NCBI GenBank assembly: GCA_945898055.1
Contig: CAMDGV010000049.1
Coordinates: 1-33,000 of the forward strand
DNA from: Akkermansia muciniphila
GTDB lineage: Bacteria > Verrucomicrobiota > Verrucomicrobiia > Limisphaerales > UBA9464
DNA: 33,000 bases
Direction of reading: 5' to 3'
A program made the translations under genes and the position numbers. Below are positions 16,142 to 25,043 of this stretch, piece after piece. The notes under the pieces were generated by a model. The model was not told the DNA's origin, made no database searches, and saw nothing but the letters and a program-made list of their open reading frames with translations. Position 1 is the stretch's first letter. Each line of letters starts with the position of its first letter.

Positions 16142-17437
16142 ATGTCTCTTCCTCGAAATCTGTCTTTCTCGAAAAACACCCTCAGTATTATCTTGGGCGG
16201 GGGCCAAGGTACACGACTCTTTCCACTGACCCGCGACCGAGCTAAACCTGCCGTGCCTTTAGGAGGCAAATATCGGCTTGTGGACATTCCCATTTCAAAC
16301 TGCATCAACAGCAGCTTGAACCAGATTTATCTTCTAACCCAGTTCAACTCAGCCTCACTGCATCGGCATATTTCCCAAAGCTACAAGTTTGATCATTTTA
16401 ATGGCGGTTTTGTCGAACTGCTGGCCGCAGAACAATCCTTCTCTGACACAAGTTGGTATCAAGGAACCGCTGATGCGGTTCGGAAGAACTTAATGCACTT
16501 CCGCAATCACAATTTCGACTACGCCCTGATTCTCTCGGGTGATCAACTCTACCAGATGGATTTCCAAAAAATTCTTCAAAGTCACGTCGAGTCAGCGGCT
16601 GATCTTACCATTGCCACCATTCCGGTTCCCACTCGTGAAGCCTCTGCTCTCGGAATCCTCCAGACCAATTCCGAGCAGCGAATCACCCGATTTGTCGAGA
16701 AACCTAAAGACATCCAAGTTCTGGATTCCCTGAAACTAGACCGTTCCAGCTACGCCGGCTTAGGAATTCAAAGCGAGGAGGATTTATATTTAGCCTCGAT
16801 GGGAATCTACGTCTTTTCGCGCGATGTTCTCTTCGAACTCCTCAACAATAATCACACCGACTTCGGTAAACATATCATCCCGAATGCCATCGGGAATCGC
16901 AGGGTTTTTTCTCATATCTTCCAAGGTTACTGGGAGGATATCGGTACCGTCCGCGCCTTCTTCGAAGCCAATCTCGACCTCACCACAGAGTCGCCCAAAT
17001 TTAATTTCTTTAGCCCAACCGTCTTTTCAAGACCTCGTTATTTGCCAGCGTCGAAGATTAATAGCGCGGCAATTGACCACGCCGTGATCAGCGACGGCTG
17101 CATTATCAATGAGGCCCAACTCAAACATACCTTGGTGGGTATACGTTCTATTCTAGAATCCGGGTGCTCTTTAAAGCGTGTTGTTATGATGGGCGCTGAT
17201 TATTTTGATACAGCTGACAAACGAAACCAACCTCAGAACCTCGGTATTCCCTTGGGTGTCGGATGCGGTTCTCGCATCGAAAATGCAATCATCGATAAAA
17301 ATGCTCGAATTGGTCGAGGCTGCATTCTGTCGCCCCATGGCAAACCCTCCGAGGTGGATCATCCTCTCTACTACATTCGTGATGGAATTCTGGTGATCCC
17401 AAAGGGTGGAGTCATCCCTGATGCTACAGTGATCTAA
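16142..17437 (+). CDS. glgC: glucose-1-phosphate adenylyltransferase (ADP-glucose pyrophosphorylase)
   Basis: The 431-residue enzyme makes ADP-glucose from ATP and glucose-1-phosphate, the committed step of glycogen synthesis. The N-terminal nucleotidyltransferase domain has LGGGQGTRLFPLTRDRAKPAVPLGGKYRLVDIPISN. It also has WYQGTADAVRKNL, the LILSGDQLYQMD metal site and FVEKPKD. The C-terminal left-handed beta-helix begins at about residue 300. The sequence has the plant/cyanobacterial type features (YRLIDIPISNCINS-like block, DYFDTAD and GIPLGVGCGSRIENAIIDKNARIG near the end) rather than enteric ones. The GH57 branching enzyme lies about 6 kb away on the other strand, and the DUF4912 gene is beside it. 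Confidence 0.96.
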   Translation: MSLPRNLSFSKNTLSIILGGGQGTRLFPLTRDRAKPAVPLGGKYRLVDIPISNCINSSLNQIYLLTQFNSASLHRHISQSYKFDHFNGGFVELLAAEQSFSDTSWYQGTADAVRKNLMHFRNHNFDYALILSGDQLYQMDFQKILQSHVESAADLTIATIPVPTREASALGILQTNSEQRITRFVEKPKDIQVLDSLKLDRSSYAGLGIQSEEDLYLASMGIYVFSRDVLFELLNNNHTDFGKHIIPNAIGNRRVFSHIFQGYWEDIGTVRAFFEANLDLTTESPKFNFFSPTVFSRPRYLPASKINSAAIDHAVISDGCIINEAQLKHTLVGIRSILESGCSLKRVVMMGADYFDTADKRNQPQNLGIPLGVGCGSRIENAIIDKNARIGRGCILSPHGKPSEVDHPLYYIRDGILVIPKGGVIPDATVI

Positions 17438-17524
17438 TCGGTCCGTCGCACTCTCAGTGCCCCCCTCTAACTCAGGCTCCATTCCCGAACCAAAGAGTTT
17501 GGGTTTAAAGACCTCGTCCTTGGG

Positions 17525-18457
17525 TTAGCCCCTATTGCCTGTCGCTAGCAGAGTTTCAAAACAGGGATCTTGATCTTCTCGTGCCACCTTGGTGATTTCT
17601 ATGCCCACAAAGCCTGCCTTCTCCAACCAACTCTGGAGATCGCTTTCAGCAAAGCCCATCCAACGGTCTCCATACAGTTCTCGGACTTGCTCAAATCGAT
17701 GCTTTACCAAATCGAGAATCATCACCCGCCCCCCCCGTCGCAAGAGTTGAAAAGCGGCCTGTATCGCCTTCAAGGGATCGTCAGCATGATGAAGGGCTTG
17801 GCTTAAGATCACCAAGTCAACGGACTGCGATTCGATAGGCGGATTCTGTAAATCGCCCTGCCGAAATTCCAAATTGTGGAGGCCATTTTTCTTCGCTTGC
17901 AACGCTCCGAAGGCCACCATTTTTTCAGAATTATCCACGGCGATAACCCTCTTACAGCGACGGGCCAATAATTCAGCGAGCAACCCTTCGCCTGAACCAA
18001 GATCCGCCACCTCGATCGGAGGAAGAATTCGGAGAAGCAAATGCCCGAAGGCCTGCCAACTCCGACCAGGTCCATAGCTCCGGTCAAATCGCCCAGCAAC
18101 CTGATTAAAATAAACCTGCGCCTGTTCTTCTCGACGACTTAATACTCGACGCAAATTAACCTGATCAGCCCCGTGCTCCGGCAACTCGCGCGCGCCTCTC
18201 ATAGCCAATCGAGTGAATTCGCGCACATCCCCTTCTGCCGTTCGATTCAATCGATAAAAAGTTCGCTTCCCATCCCTCCGCGAGGCCACTAAACCGGTTT
18301 CGGCTAAAAGACTCAAGTGAGTCGATACTCGGGATTGCCCCAGAGCCGTCACCTCTTGTAATTCATTCACCGATAATTCGCCACTCTCCAGCAAAGCAAC
18401 AATTCTCAGCCGAGTTGGGTCGGCAAGGGCACGGAGTGATTTGAGAGTGGAGGGCAT
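17525..18457 (-). CDS. ArsR-family regulator fused to a SAM methyltransferase domain
   Basis: The 310-residue protein joins an N-terminal winged helix of ArsR/SmtB type (1-80: LADPTRLRIVALLESGELSVNEL, GQSRVSTHLSLL) to a methyltransferase domain. That domain has motif I VADLGSGEGLLAELLA near 150-165, acidic loop AVDNSEKM and SQALHHADDPLKAIQAA. No ArsR-type metal-binding Cys cluster is seen in the helix, so metal sensing is unlikely. This fusion is a known architecture, in some bacteria located near methionine/SAM-cycle genes and thought to sense SAM or its product, but no such gene is adjacent here. It is convergent with glgC, with 87 bp between them. Target genes and the methyl acceptor are unknown. 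Confidence 0.88.
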   Translation of the reverse strand: MPSTLKSLRALADPTRLRIVALLESGELSVNELQEVTALGQSRVSTHLSLLAETGLVASRRDGKRTFYRLNRTAEGDVREFTRLAMRGARELPEHGADQVNLRRVLSRREEQAQVYFNQVAGRFDRSYGPGRSWQAFGHLLLRILPPIEVADLGSGEGLLAELLARRCKRVIAVDNSEKMVAFGALQAKKNGLHNLEFRQGDLQNPPIESQSVDLVILSQALHHADDPLKAIQAAFQLLRRGGRVMILDLVKHRFEQVRELYGDRWMGFAESDLQSWLEKAGFVGIEITKVAREDQDPCFETLLATGNRG

Positions 18458-18683
18458 GTGAAATCAGACTCGCATCTTCAACCTCAAGTGAAGCCTTTCA
18501 TCGGTCATCAAACAAGCTTCTGAAATTAATCCCGCCTTTCTTCCCCGTATTAACGTGCAGAACTCAAACTCCCAAAAGTGTCCTTGACCCTCCCTATTCA
18601 AGCTCCAAATTCCCCCCTCAATCCGACTGGGTGCAACCTGCTTTTCTTTAGCCAAACCTCATTTAAACTTGAGACCGACCGAA

Positions 18684-19445
18684 TCATTTCGTCTTGAAAT
18701 CTAAAATTAAACCGTTGGTCTGACGACGAGTGCGAGCAGCAACGTGGTAATCAAAGAACAAGATGTTGGCCAACCCATCAGGATGAAGAGTCCCGTGGCG
18801 CCAGCCTATGTCATAGGTGTTGTCGCCCGCCCGGCCTAGATTACTAATCGCTGGATGATTCAATTCCATAGAGACATCTGCGCCACCCAAAGTATCCGAA
18901 GGACGGGGGATACTAGACAATTTTTCTGTTTTCGGATTAGTGACGGCGGAGGGGAAGCTAATCAGCGTGAATTGACTTAAGGCATAGCTAATTTTCCAAG
19001 GATTCCCTGGGGTACTGCTGGTGTACATCTTATAGGTGCGCCAGTGGTTTTCCTTAAGTCGATCAGGACAGGGATAAACGACAGAAGCAAAATCGCTATT
19101 GGTGGTTCGCGTGCCCGACTTGAAGACTGTCGACTTTAGGTACGGCTGCAGGAGGTAATGAAAATTATTTACGTCAGCAGAGTCTCCATTGGCATTATAC
19201 CACCAAGCGTAAGGCAGATGGTCCTGATTATCGTCGGTATATAGAGCCATCGCGACGCCGATTTGCTTCAGATTACTGGTGCACTTAATTTTTGAGGCCT
19301 GATTTTTAGCTTTAGCCAACGCGGGCAGGAGCATGCCGGCAAGGATCGCGATGATGGCAATAACCACCAACAATTCAATGAGGGTGAAGGCTCGAACGTC
19401 AACCCACTTTTCCTTTAACAAAGGCGGTTTAACCACAGTGTGCAT
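18684..19445 (-). CDS. prepilin-type N-terminal cleavage/methylation protein (type II pseudopilin-like)
   Basis: The 253-residue protein has an 18-residue positively charged leader, then [25 protein letters not shown], the classical class III signal with Glu at +5. PilD-type peptidase would cut before Phe20. A coiled helix ([23 protein letters not shown]) follows, and a C-terminal globular domain ends [15 protein letters not shown], the H-x-DG-like end of the large Verrucomicrobiota/Planctomycetota pseudopilin families (DUF1559-like). It stands alone, far from any secretion-apparatus genes. Function unknown; it is probably displayed on or assembled at the cell surface. Confidence 0.92.
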   Translation of the reverse strand: MHTVVKPPLLKEKWVDVRAFTLIELLVVIAIIAILAGMLLPALAKAKNQASKIKCTSNLKQIGVAMALYTDDNQDHLPYAWWYNANGDSADVNNFHYLLQPYLKSTVFKSGTRTTNSDFASVVYPCPDRLKENHWRTYKMYTSSTPGNPWKISYALSQFTLISFPSAVTNPKTEKLSSIPRPSDTLGGADVSMELNHPAISNLGRAGDNTYDIGWRHGTLHPDGLANILFFDYHVAARTRRQTNGLILDFKTK

Positions 19446-19708
19446 AATTTAAGTCGTGCCCAAATGAAGGTTCCTCTCAGCAAACGAATGCCCAGCAAAT
19501 GGAAACCGATAAGCGGCCTAGAGAATTAGAACGTTTGGGTAGACCCCAAGGGTAGCCATCACCCGCGAAATTGCAGCCTAATTTTGAAGTATCTTGACCT
19601 TGTCGATCACAAGGAAATTCACCCAGATAACCGGAATGAAATTCCAATGCCGAACGGATGCTGGAAGACCGCCAATCAATCAATCACCGACCGCCTTTGC
19701 AGAAAAAC
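19446..19708. other. intergenic stretch, no supported gene
   Basis: Upstream of the pseudopilin gene. A 68-codon minus frame (19477-19683) has no recognisable features. The left end should hold the pseudopilin promoter. No repeats or hairpins were noticed. Confidence 0.45.
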
Positions 19709-19882
19709 TCACGAGAAATGAAAAAGCACTCGACTAGAATCGAGCTTCAGCGATGTCTCTGAAAACTCGTTCTTCAGCACTGGCTTCAGTGGGGTAAGCG
19801 TTTCTAGTGCCTTTGCTGCGTGAACCGCAACGGTCGTGGCAAACGCAAGGAGCAGGACGCTGATCCATGTTTTCAGATGCGT
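19709..19882 (-). pseudogene. possible secreted-peptide gene remnant without a standard start
   Basis: A minus-strand frame reads LKTWISVLLLAFATTVAVHA, a textbook signal peptide ending at A-x-A, and continues about 35 residues (AKALETLTPLKPVLKNEFSE...) to a TGA at 19709-19711. The only upstream codons in frame after TAA 19883-19885 are ACG, CAT and CTG, so no ATG, GTG or TTG is available. Either CTG 19876 is used, or the gene lost its start and most of its body. It lies downstream of the sialidase-like gene on the same strand and might have been co-transcribed with it. Confidence 0.35.
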
Positions 19883-19997
19883 TTAACTGGTGGGGGTATC
19901 CGGTGTCGCCGAACGACCAAGCTCAGCGGCGACTAGAATAGAAACCGTTTCAGCTTAGCCGCCAAAGAAAGGGATAGGCCTCCGATCATCTGCGACC

Positions 19998-21254
19998 TCA
20001 ATAAACAATGACAAAGGTCCCGTCTGCTCGGGCATAAGAAGCCGCATAGCTCCAGACCGGTATACCGGGCCTTCGACCGCGATCTAGGGTTGGTTTACCT
20101 GTGGCGTCAAAGACCTGCCAAACAAGATCACCTCCACGCATCCAACCAGTCCCTTCCGTCCAGACAAGGAGTGTTTCGCCACGGATGTTTGTCGCAAGCG
20201 AGGGGTGTTTCGCTTTAGACCCCGTCGTCATTGTCTCGTCCAAAGTGGCGGCACTCGTCTTCGACTTTACCGGTCGCATATAAATTTTCCCTTGGGTCTC
20301 CCACGCGGCCACCATCCCTCGCCCTGTAACCGCCAAGGCAGCACTGCTCATCGGACACATCCCAGTCTCCCAATCTTGCAAAACCGTTAAATTGAACTTT
20401 GTCCCACGATCGATCGACGACAAGAGGGTGGTCTCGCGATGCACTTTATCTCGAGCACCCCGAAAGAGTGCGAACAAGTGCCCTTCGGCATCAACTAACG
20501 CGCGCATCCCACAACAACCGCAGGCGCCCGATACGTCGGCGATTGGCTTCTCGGCAGTAAAGGTTTTCCCGTCATCCGACGACTTCGCTAAAAAAACTTG
20601 CCGCTTTTCTTCCGTCGTTTTATGGCCGGGAGTTCCTCCATGCCAAAGGACATAAACATGCCCTAAATGATCCGCGGCGAGTGTTCCACCTCCATCGAGA
20701 TCAGAGGTCTGGCTGATGAGATTACGCTGAGGTGCGAAGGTCTGGGCGGTCGTGTCCCACCGAGAATAGAGCAATGGGGAACTCTCGGCGGACCGCGGGA
20801 CCGCGCCATTAGACCCATTCCAGATCACATGTACAGTGCCTTGGCGGCCTAGTGCAATCTGTGCACCTCGAATGGTGCCAACGGCAATAGCGCTACCGGG
20901 TTGACTATTCACCTTCAGCTGGGCGCTTGGAGTCCGCTTTTCAAGCTGACGCTGGTAAAAAATATCGGAAGCTTTGGGCTCTCCACTCAGCCAAAGAAGA
21001 TGAAGAGTATGATCGTCATCGGTCAGGGCCTGCGGTTGTAGTCCGCCCGCGGGCAACCTTTGAAACTGGACGTCGCCTAGAACCATCGTCCCACCTAGGC
21101 CAAACAAACCCACCCCGCCCAAAATAGGTGCAAGCCAGCGCTGGAATGGCCTAGCCCCGATCCAAGGACGATGAGCTGCCTGCCTGCCTTTCAGGCAAAC
21201 TAATCGATTTCTTCGAATCTGAATGAGCCTCAAAAATAAACTGAGAAAGGGCAT
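19998..21254 (-). CDS. membrane-anchored sialidase-fold (BNR/Asp-box) protein with CGCC motif
   Basis: I prefer the ATG at 21254, which gives 418 residues. A GTG at 21302 adds 16 unremarkable residues. A hydrophobic segment at about 43-62 (LAPILGGVGLFGLGGTMVLG) after a basic N-terminus looks like an N-in anchor or signal. The remainder is a beta-propeller of exo-alpha-sialidase type, with a good Asp-box (SSDDGKTF) and a degenerate one (SIDRGTKF). GACGCCGM and GMCPMS contribute four Cys plus Met residues that may form a metal or disulfide site. Sialidase activity is doubtful because the Arg triad is not evident. Neighbours give no clear context. Confidence 0.72.
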   Translation of the reverse strand: MPFLSLFLRLIQIRRNRLVCLKGRQAAHRPWIGARPFQRWLAPILGGVGLFGLGGTMVLGDVQFQRLPAGGLQPQALTDDDHTLHLLWLSGEPKASDIFYQRQLEKRTPSAQLKVNSQPGSAIAVGTIRGAQIALGRQGTVHVIWNGSNGAVPRSAESSPLLYSRWDTTAQTFAPQRNLISQTSDLDGGGTLAADHLGHVYVLWHGGTPGHKTTEEKRQVFLAKSSDDGKTFTAEKPIADVSGACGCCGMRALVDAEGHLFALFRGARDKVHRETTLLSSIDRGTKFNLTVLQDWETGMCPMSSAALAVTGRGMVAAWETQGKIYMRPVKSKTSAATLDETMTTGSKAKHPSLATNIRGETLLVWTEGTGWMRGGDLVWQVFDATGKPTLDRGRRPGIPVWSYAASYARADGTFVIVY

Positions 21255-21629
21255 AGGCTGATAACCAAGACAGACTCTCAGTCGGATGCAACTTCTTTGC
21301 ACACTTGAACTGCTCTATTTCTTACTCCAACCCGCCCGTCAAGACGTCATCGACAAATTTACTACCACCCCAATGGTATTGAACCCGAAGAATAGCAGGT
21401 TTGAAATTTTAAGCCCTCCTAGACTCCTCGAACTTGAGCGCACAACATTCACGAACTTGCTGCATCTAAAAAGGGTAGAAACTTTGTAACTCAAGGCAGA
21501 AAATTAGACTGAAAATGACGCCCTTTCGCCAGCGAGATCCCCGTTCAACCTCTTTCTCTTAACTGCTAATTTTGCAAATCGCCTCATCAGGGGCTTGACC
21601 CGGAGGAAGGGTTTCGTTGCAGTTAACCC
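21255..21629. other. divergent intergenic region between sialidase-like gene and lipoprotein gene
   Basis: This must contain promoters for both flanking genes. On the plus strand GGCTTGACC (21590-21598) is a possible -35-like element, and GGAGGAAGG lies about 20 bases before the lipoprotein ATG, too far for a normal ribosome-binding site. No other gene was seen. Confidence 0.4.
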
Positions 21630-22007
21630 ATGACTAAATTCGCAGCGATACTTATCGCAGGGATCGCTCTCGTCGGATCCACCGGTTGCTACCGCACCCA
21701 AGAAGGCCGCACCAATGCCGGCATTCCTTTTGTGACCGATCAAATCGAGAGCCGCTATGAACGCCCAGCCTCGCAACTCTTCGAAGCTGCTAAGGCTACC
21801 CTAAGCTACAATGGTACCCTCACTTCCGAAGATGTCATCCGCCGCACCTTGACCTCGAAAATCGATAATCGCTCCATTTGGATCAAGGTCGAGGAACTCG
21901 AACCCAACATTAGCCGTATTTTTGTGCAAGCTCGTAAGAGCGGTGGTCGCGGCGATGTTATCCTCGCCAGCGAACTCGACAAACAGATCGCCCTGCGTCT
22001 GCGCTGA
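21630..22007 (+). CDS. small putative lipoprotein
   Basis: The 125-residue product starts with a lipoprotein signal peptide (MTKFAAILIAGIALVGSTGC; lipobox S-T-G-C, lipidated Cys20). About 100 residues follow, with alternating strands and helices (ESRYERPASQLFEAAKATLSYNG, then SEDVIRRTLTSKIDNRSIWIKVEEL). The pattern of a helix followed by I.....VW..V.E......I.V...... resembles DUF3568-type small periplasmic lipoproteins, but I cannot assign it firmly. Cellular location would be the periplasmic face of the inner or outer membrane. It is a single gene with no operon partner. Confidence 0.78.
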   Translation: MTKFAAILIAGIALVGSTGCYRTQEGRTNAGIPFVTDQIESRYERPASQLFEAAKATLSYNGTLTSEDVIRRTLTSKIDNRSIWIKVEELEPNISRIFVQARKSGGRGDVILASELDKQIALRLR

Positions 22008-22520
22008 ACCCCATCAAACGTAGCAACTCCACGAACTCTGCTCGGGTGTCGTCCAACTGTTCGGAAGTTACTTTCAAGAAAGAGGACTAGCCTCGGTTGG
22101 TAAATCGATGCCTCCCTTTCAAGGGGTCCGACCGAGAACACTCTGCACCTTGGCTACCCTTCGGCTCCTGTACCGATCAATCGACTCTCAGTCTGAGCGG
22201 ATCGGTCTCTCTGCCAACTCTGGCGAGTTGCCGGATTCGTAGTTCTGCCGCTCGGCATGCCTCTCACCTCGGTGCGAATTCAGGGCCACGACGGCCCAGA
22301 GCAAAATCCCTGAACCGTGCTCAAGGCCGCCCTCTCGTTCAGGATTTTGAGCGGAATAGACCCAACCGACGCATCAGCATCGCAAGAACCTCTTCCCGAC
22401 CCAATGACACCCACCGCGTGACTGAAAGGAGTCTAGGGTGCGGCGCACTCCAAATCAATGGGCCTTGATCTGTGGACAAGACGGCCTGAACCTTGTTTTT
22501 GTTTGACCCAACCCTCCTCT
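22008..22520. other. 513-bp intergenic region with hairpin-forming repeats
   Basis: No convincing coding frame. Plus-strand frames here (such as 22097-22468) lack any domain pattern. The region holds two adjacent inverted repeats at 22283-22352 (described separately). It should also contain the promoter of the Gfo/Idh/MocA gene at its right end, where TTGTTTTTGTTTGACC occurs at about 22494-22509. Confidence 0.45.
22283..22352. repeat. paired inverted repeats (possible structured RNA or protein-binding site)
   Basis: First element: GGGCC-ACGAC-GGCCC at 22283-22297, a perfect five-base stem. Second element: GCAAAATCCCTGAAC (22301-22315) faces GTTCAGGATTTTGAGC (22337-22352), complementary over about 14 bases with two single-base bulges and a 21-base loop. 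Neither is followed by a T-run, so a simple rho-independent terminator is unlikely on the plus strand. Confidence 0.4.
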
Positions 22521-23561
22521 ATGAGCACGCCCCTTCGCCTCGGAATCATCGGTACCGGCTTCATTGCTGACGTCATCGCCCACGCCCTGCGGAGCACCGC
22601 CACGGTGACCCTGAACGCCGTCGCTAGTCGGAGGGTCGAAACGGCCGCCGCCTTTGCCTTGAGGCACGGATCGGTGTCGGTCTTCGAGTCGTGGGAGTCC
22701 CTCCTTAAATCGGAAACCGTGGACGCAGTCTATGTCGCGACACCGACCTCGGTCCGAGAGTCTATCTGCCTCGCGGCTGCGGCCCAAGGTTTGGCTGTGC
22801 TGGCGGAAAAACCCTTTCTGAACTGGGAATCACTGCAGAAAATCACCCAAGCATGCTCGCAAGCCGGTGTAGGATTTCTGGACGGAACGCACTTCACCCA
22901 CCACCCACGCACCCAAGCTGTTCGCGATGCCCTGTCGCAAAAAACTGGCCCCCTTCAAGGGTTGCGCACATCGTTCTTTTTTCCAGCTCTCGACCGTAAC
23001 AACATTCGACTTCAGCCAGACAAAGAACCGACAGGAGCAATCGGTGACATGGCCTGGTATTCCATGAGGGCCGTCGTCGAATACTCGGGCAGCGATGCTT
23101 CAGTCGCCGAATGCCGCAGTTGGGCCCAGCGGGACGCGCTGACGGGCGGATGGATCCGTGGCGCGGGTTTCCTGAGGTTGAACGATGGATTCACGGCCAC
23201 TTGGGATGCGGGCTACACGGTCGGGGCTTGCCTGATGGACTTAGACCTCATGGGCAGCCAAGGAGTGATTTCGATGGACGACTTCGTGCTCGATTGGGAC
23301 GGCGGCTTTGGCAAACCTGATCCCACTCGACTGGTCGGATTTACCCACCGCTTTGGCATGGCTAACCCGTCTACTTGGGTCCGCACCGAGACCCCTTCCC
23401 CGCAACCCCAAGCCCATCGAATGCTCGAAGCCTTCGCTCGGTTAGCACGGAATCCACTGGGCCCAGAAATGGCCCTGAGCATTCGCCGCAGTCTTCGTAC
23501 CCAGGAACTGGTCGATACAGTGGTGGCCTCTCTGCGCGATGGATCTGGTCTTACCAGTTGA
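22521..23561 (+). CDS. Gfo/Idh/MocA-family NAD(P)-dependent oxidoreductase
   Basis: The ATG at 22521 places the Rossmann motif at residues 8-16 (GIIGTGFIA). An in-frame ATG at 22458 would prefix 21 residues of no family character. The 346-residue product has AVYVATPTSVRESICLAAAAQG and the AEKPF motif (Lys of the EKP catalytic segment). The C-terminal beta-sheet domain carries the GAIGDMAWYSMRAV segment, in the position of the family's GG.L.D.G.Y pattern. Such enzymes oxidise or reduce sugars, inositols or related polyols. The DUF985 cupin gene starts 18 bases after its stop, so both are probably co-transcribed. Substrate unknown. Confidence 0.9.
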   Translation: MSTPLRLGIIGTGFIADVIAHALRSTATVTLNAVASRRVETAAAFALRHGSVSVFESWESLLKSETVDAVYVATPTSVRESICLAAAAQGLAVLAEKPFLNWESLQKITQACSQAGVGFLDGTHFTHHPRTQAVRDALSQKTGPLQGLRTSFFFPALDRNNIRLQPDKEPTGAIGDMAWYSMRAVVEYSGSDASVAECRSWAQRDALTGGWIRGAGFLRLNDGFTATWDAGYTVGACLMDLDLMGSQGVISMDDFVLDWDGGFGKPDPTRLVGFTHRFGMANPSTWVRTETPSPQPQAHRMLEAFARLARNPLGPEMALSIRRSLRTQELVDTVVASLRDGSGLTS

Positions 23562-23579
23562 ATTCTTCCCTTCCCCTTC

Positions 23580-24092
23580 ATGCATCCCACCATTCAGGCA
23601 CTGATCACGCGCTACCGTCTCGAACCGTTGCCCGTCGAAGGCACTCTCTTCGTTCAATCCTATCGGACCGCCTTAGAGATTCAGCCCGGCCGACCAGCTG
23701 GGACGGCAATGATCGGACTCTACTGCGAAGAGCCCTTGAGCCACTCACGCTTCCATCGACTCACCTTGGACGAACTCTGGCACTTCTATGGCGGCGCCCC
23801 CTTCCGATTGATCCTTCTGCGACCCGGCGGATCCACTGAAGACGTGATTCTCGGGCCGGATCCCCTCCTCGGACATCACTGCCAATATCTCGTGCCTGCC
23901 GGAGTCTGGCAGGCCGCTCACCTCATCGGTGGTGGGCTTTACGCACTCTATGGCTGCACTCTGGCCCCAGGTTATATGCCGGACATCTTCGAGGGAGGAA
24001 CTCGTTCCGTACTGGCAGCGAGCTACCCTTCCCGTTTGGCCGACATCGAACGTTTCGCCTGTCCAGACTCCGAAACCCTCATGCCTATGTAA
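23580..24092 (+). CDS. DUF985 cupin-domain protein
   Basis: The 170-residue protein is a single-domain RmlC-like cupin of the DUF985 family. Signatures are SRFHRLTLDELWHFYGGAPFRLILL in the first half, then LVPAGVWQAAHLIGGGLYALYGCTLAPGY. The tail (LAASYPSRLADIERFA) is characteristic too. The His pair of HRL...WHF may bind metal. The biochemical role is unknown; structures in the family resemble sugar epimerase-type cupins. It immediately follows the oxidoreductase gene, so a shared role in carbohydrate or polyol metabolism is a reasonable inference. Confidence 0.88.
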   Translation: MHPTIQALITRYRLEPLPVEGTLFVQSYRTALEIQPGRPAGTAMIGLYCEEPLSHSRFHRLTLDELWHFYGGAPFRLILLRPGGSTEDVILGPDPLLGHHCQYLVPAGVWQAAHLIGGGLYALYGCTLAPGYMPDIFEGGTRSVLAASYPSRLADIERFACPDSETLMPM

Positions 24093-24456
24093 CCGCGTAA
24101 CTCTTAGAGCGCTTCTCAACCGATCACGACCTTTCGAACACTCACTTTGGCAGAGTATTCCTCGGGTAATTGAACTGTTGATCGTCCGTGCGCAAACGCT
24201 GAAGCGCTGATCATTCCGAAGAATCAACCTCTTACCTTATCTGCGCGGCCTCGGGACGGTTGTCGGGTTGAGGCTATTGTCCTAGATCATCAACCGTGCC
24301 ACCTCTCGGCCGAGTCGAACTTCAGTCTCATAAGAAGGTTTTTCAACGATTAACAAGGCGATCCGGACGGATTCAATCGAAGGCTATTATCTTAAGTTCG
24401 ATTAGAATTGCCTTACGGTAGCAGTGTTTGGCGCTTCGAATAGTTACTTGGTTTGA
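24093..24456. other. intergenic stretch, no supported gene
   Basis: Between the cupin stop and the DUF4338 remnant. Short frames only, with no recognisable protein pattern. The right half (about 24330-24480) is visibly more AT-rich than its surroundings. Confidence 0.45.
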
Positions 24457-24690
24457 TTAGAAATAAAATCTCCGCGCACACGACACTGCACACGGCTGAG
24501 AATGGAGGTAGACGTCCTTCACCGGAACCTTCAAGCGGTGTTCGCGGTCATGGCGGCGGCGGCCTTGGGTGGAGCCGACGAACATCCAGTTGGCCACCCG
24601 GTAGCAGGTTCCCAAGAAGCGTTCCTGCTCCACAAAACTCTCCAGCCACTCCAGACTAGGGTCGGAGCGGGTCTCCCAGTCCGCGTCGTT
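24457..24690 (-). pseudogene. DUF4338-family gene remnant (transposase-associated)
   Basis: The minus-strand frame contains DWETRSDPSLEWLESFVEQE, then RFLGTCYRVANWMFVGSTQG, RRRHDREHR and VPVKDVYLH. This is the conserved C-terminal block of DUF4338 proteins (LET FVD..RF.GTCYRAANW..VG.T.GRGR.D), which are common in PVC-group genomes and often annotated as transposase-related. The upstream part of the same open frame (to 24960) shows none of the family's N-terminal motifs, and no start makes sense. It is a decayed 3' fragment, and the residue pattern is convincing despite its short length. Confidence 0.7.
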
Positions 24691-25043
24691 TCTTCGGACC
24701 ACCCAGTCTGCCCTTGGCATCCCGTCAGTCCTACCGATGGCACAGCTCCAAGTCGATGCGCTTACGGCTCCATCCAGGGTTGGATCGGGTCCACCCTCGC
24801 AACTCCTCCACATCCCGCCCGAATACCATCTCACCTTGAATAACTTCCGCAGTCTCCAGCCAGGTTCCTGCCATCCTCGACGAGGGTAGTTCAGATCAAT
24901 CACCAACAACTTCGCGATGCACGCTAACGAGTTCACCGAATGGACCTGTGATTGACACAAAACAGTTCCAGATCTAATTCTTTCAATCTCCTCGAAAGCA
25001 GCCTTACGCTTGAGATTCTACAACGTTCCATCTTAGATTAATC
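24691..25043. other. intergenic stretch upstream of the amidohydrolase gene
   Basis: The left part probably still contains unrecognisable decayed sequence of the DUF4338 element. The right end should carry the promoter of the amidohydrolase operon. AT-rich segments occur at 24960-25040, but no clear -35/-10 pair or ribosome-binding site precedes the GTG at 25044. Confidence 0.4.

Noticed and set aside
17438-17524. Possible terminator hairpin between glgC and the ArsR fusion (AACCAAA/TTTGGGTT)
   Set aside because: The stem is short, AT-rich and bulged, with only a three-base loop and no T-run; not strong enough to call.
24502-24843. A 113-codon plus-strand frame
   Set aside because: It is antisense to the recognisable DUF4338 fragment and has no protein-like pattern.
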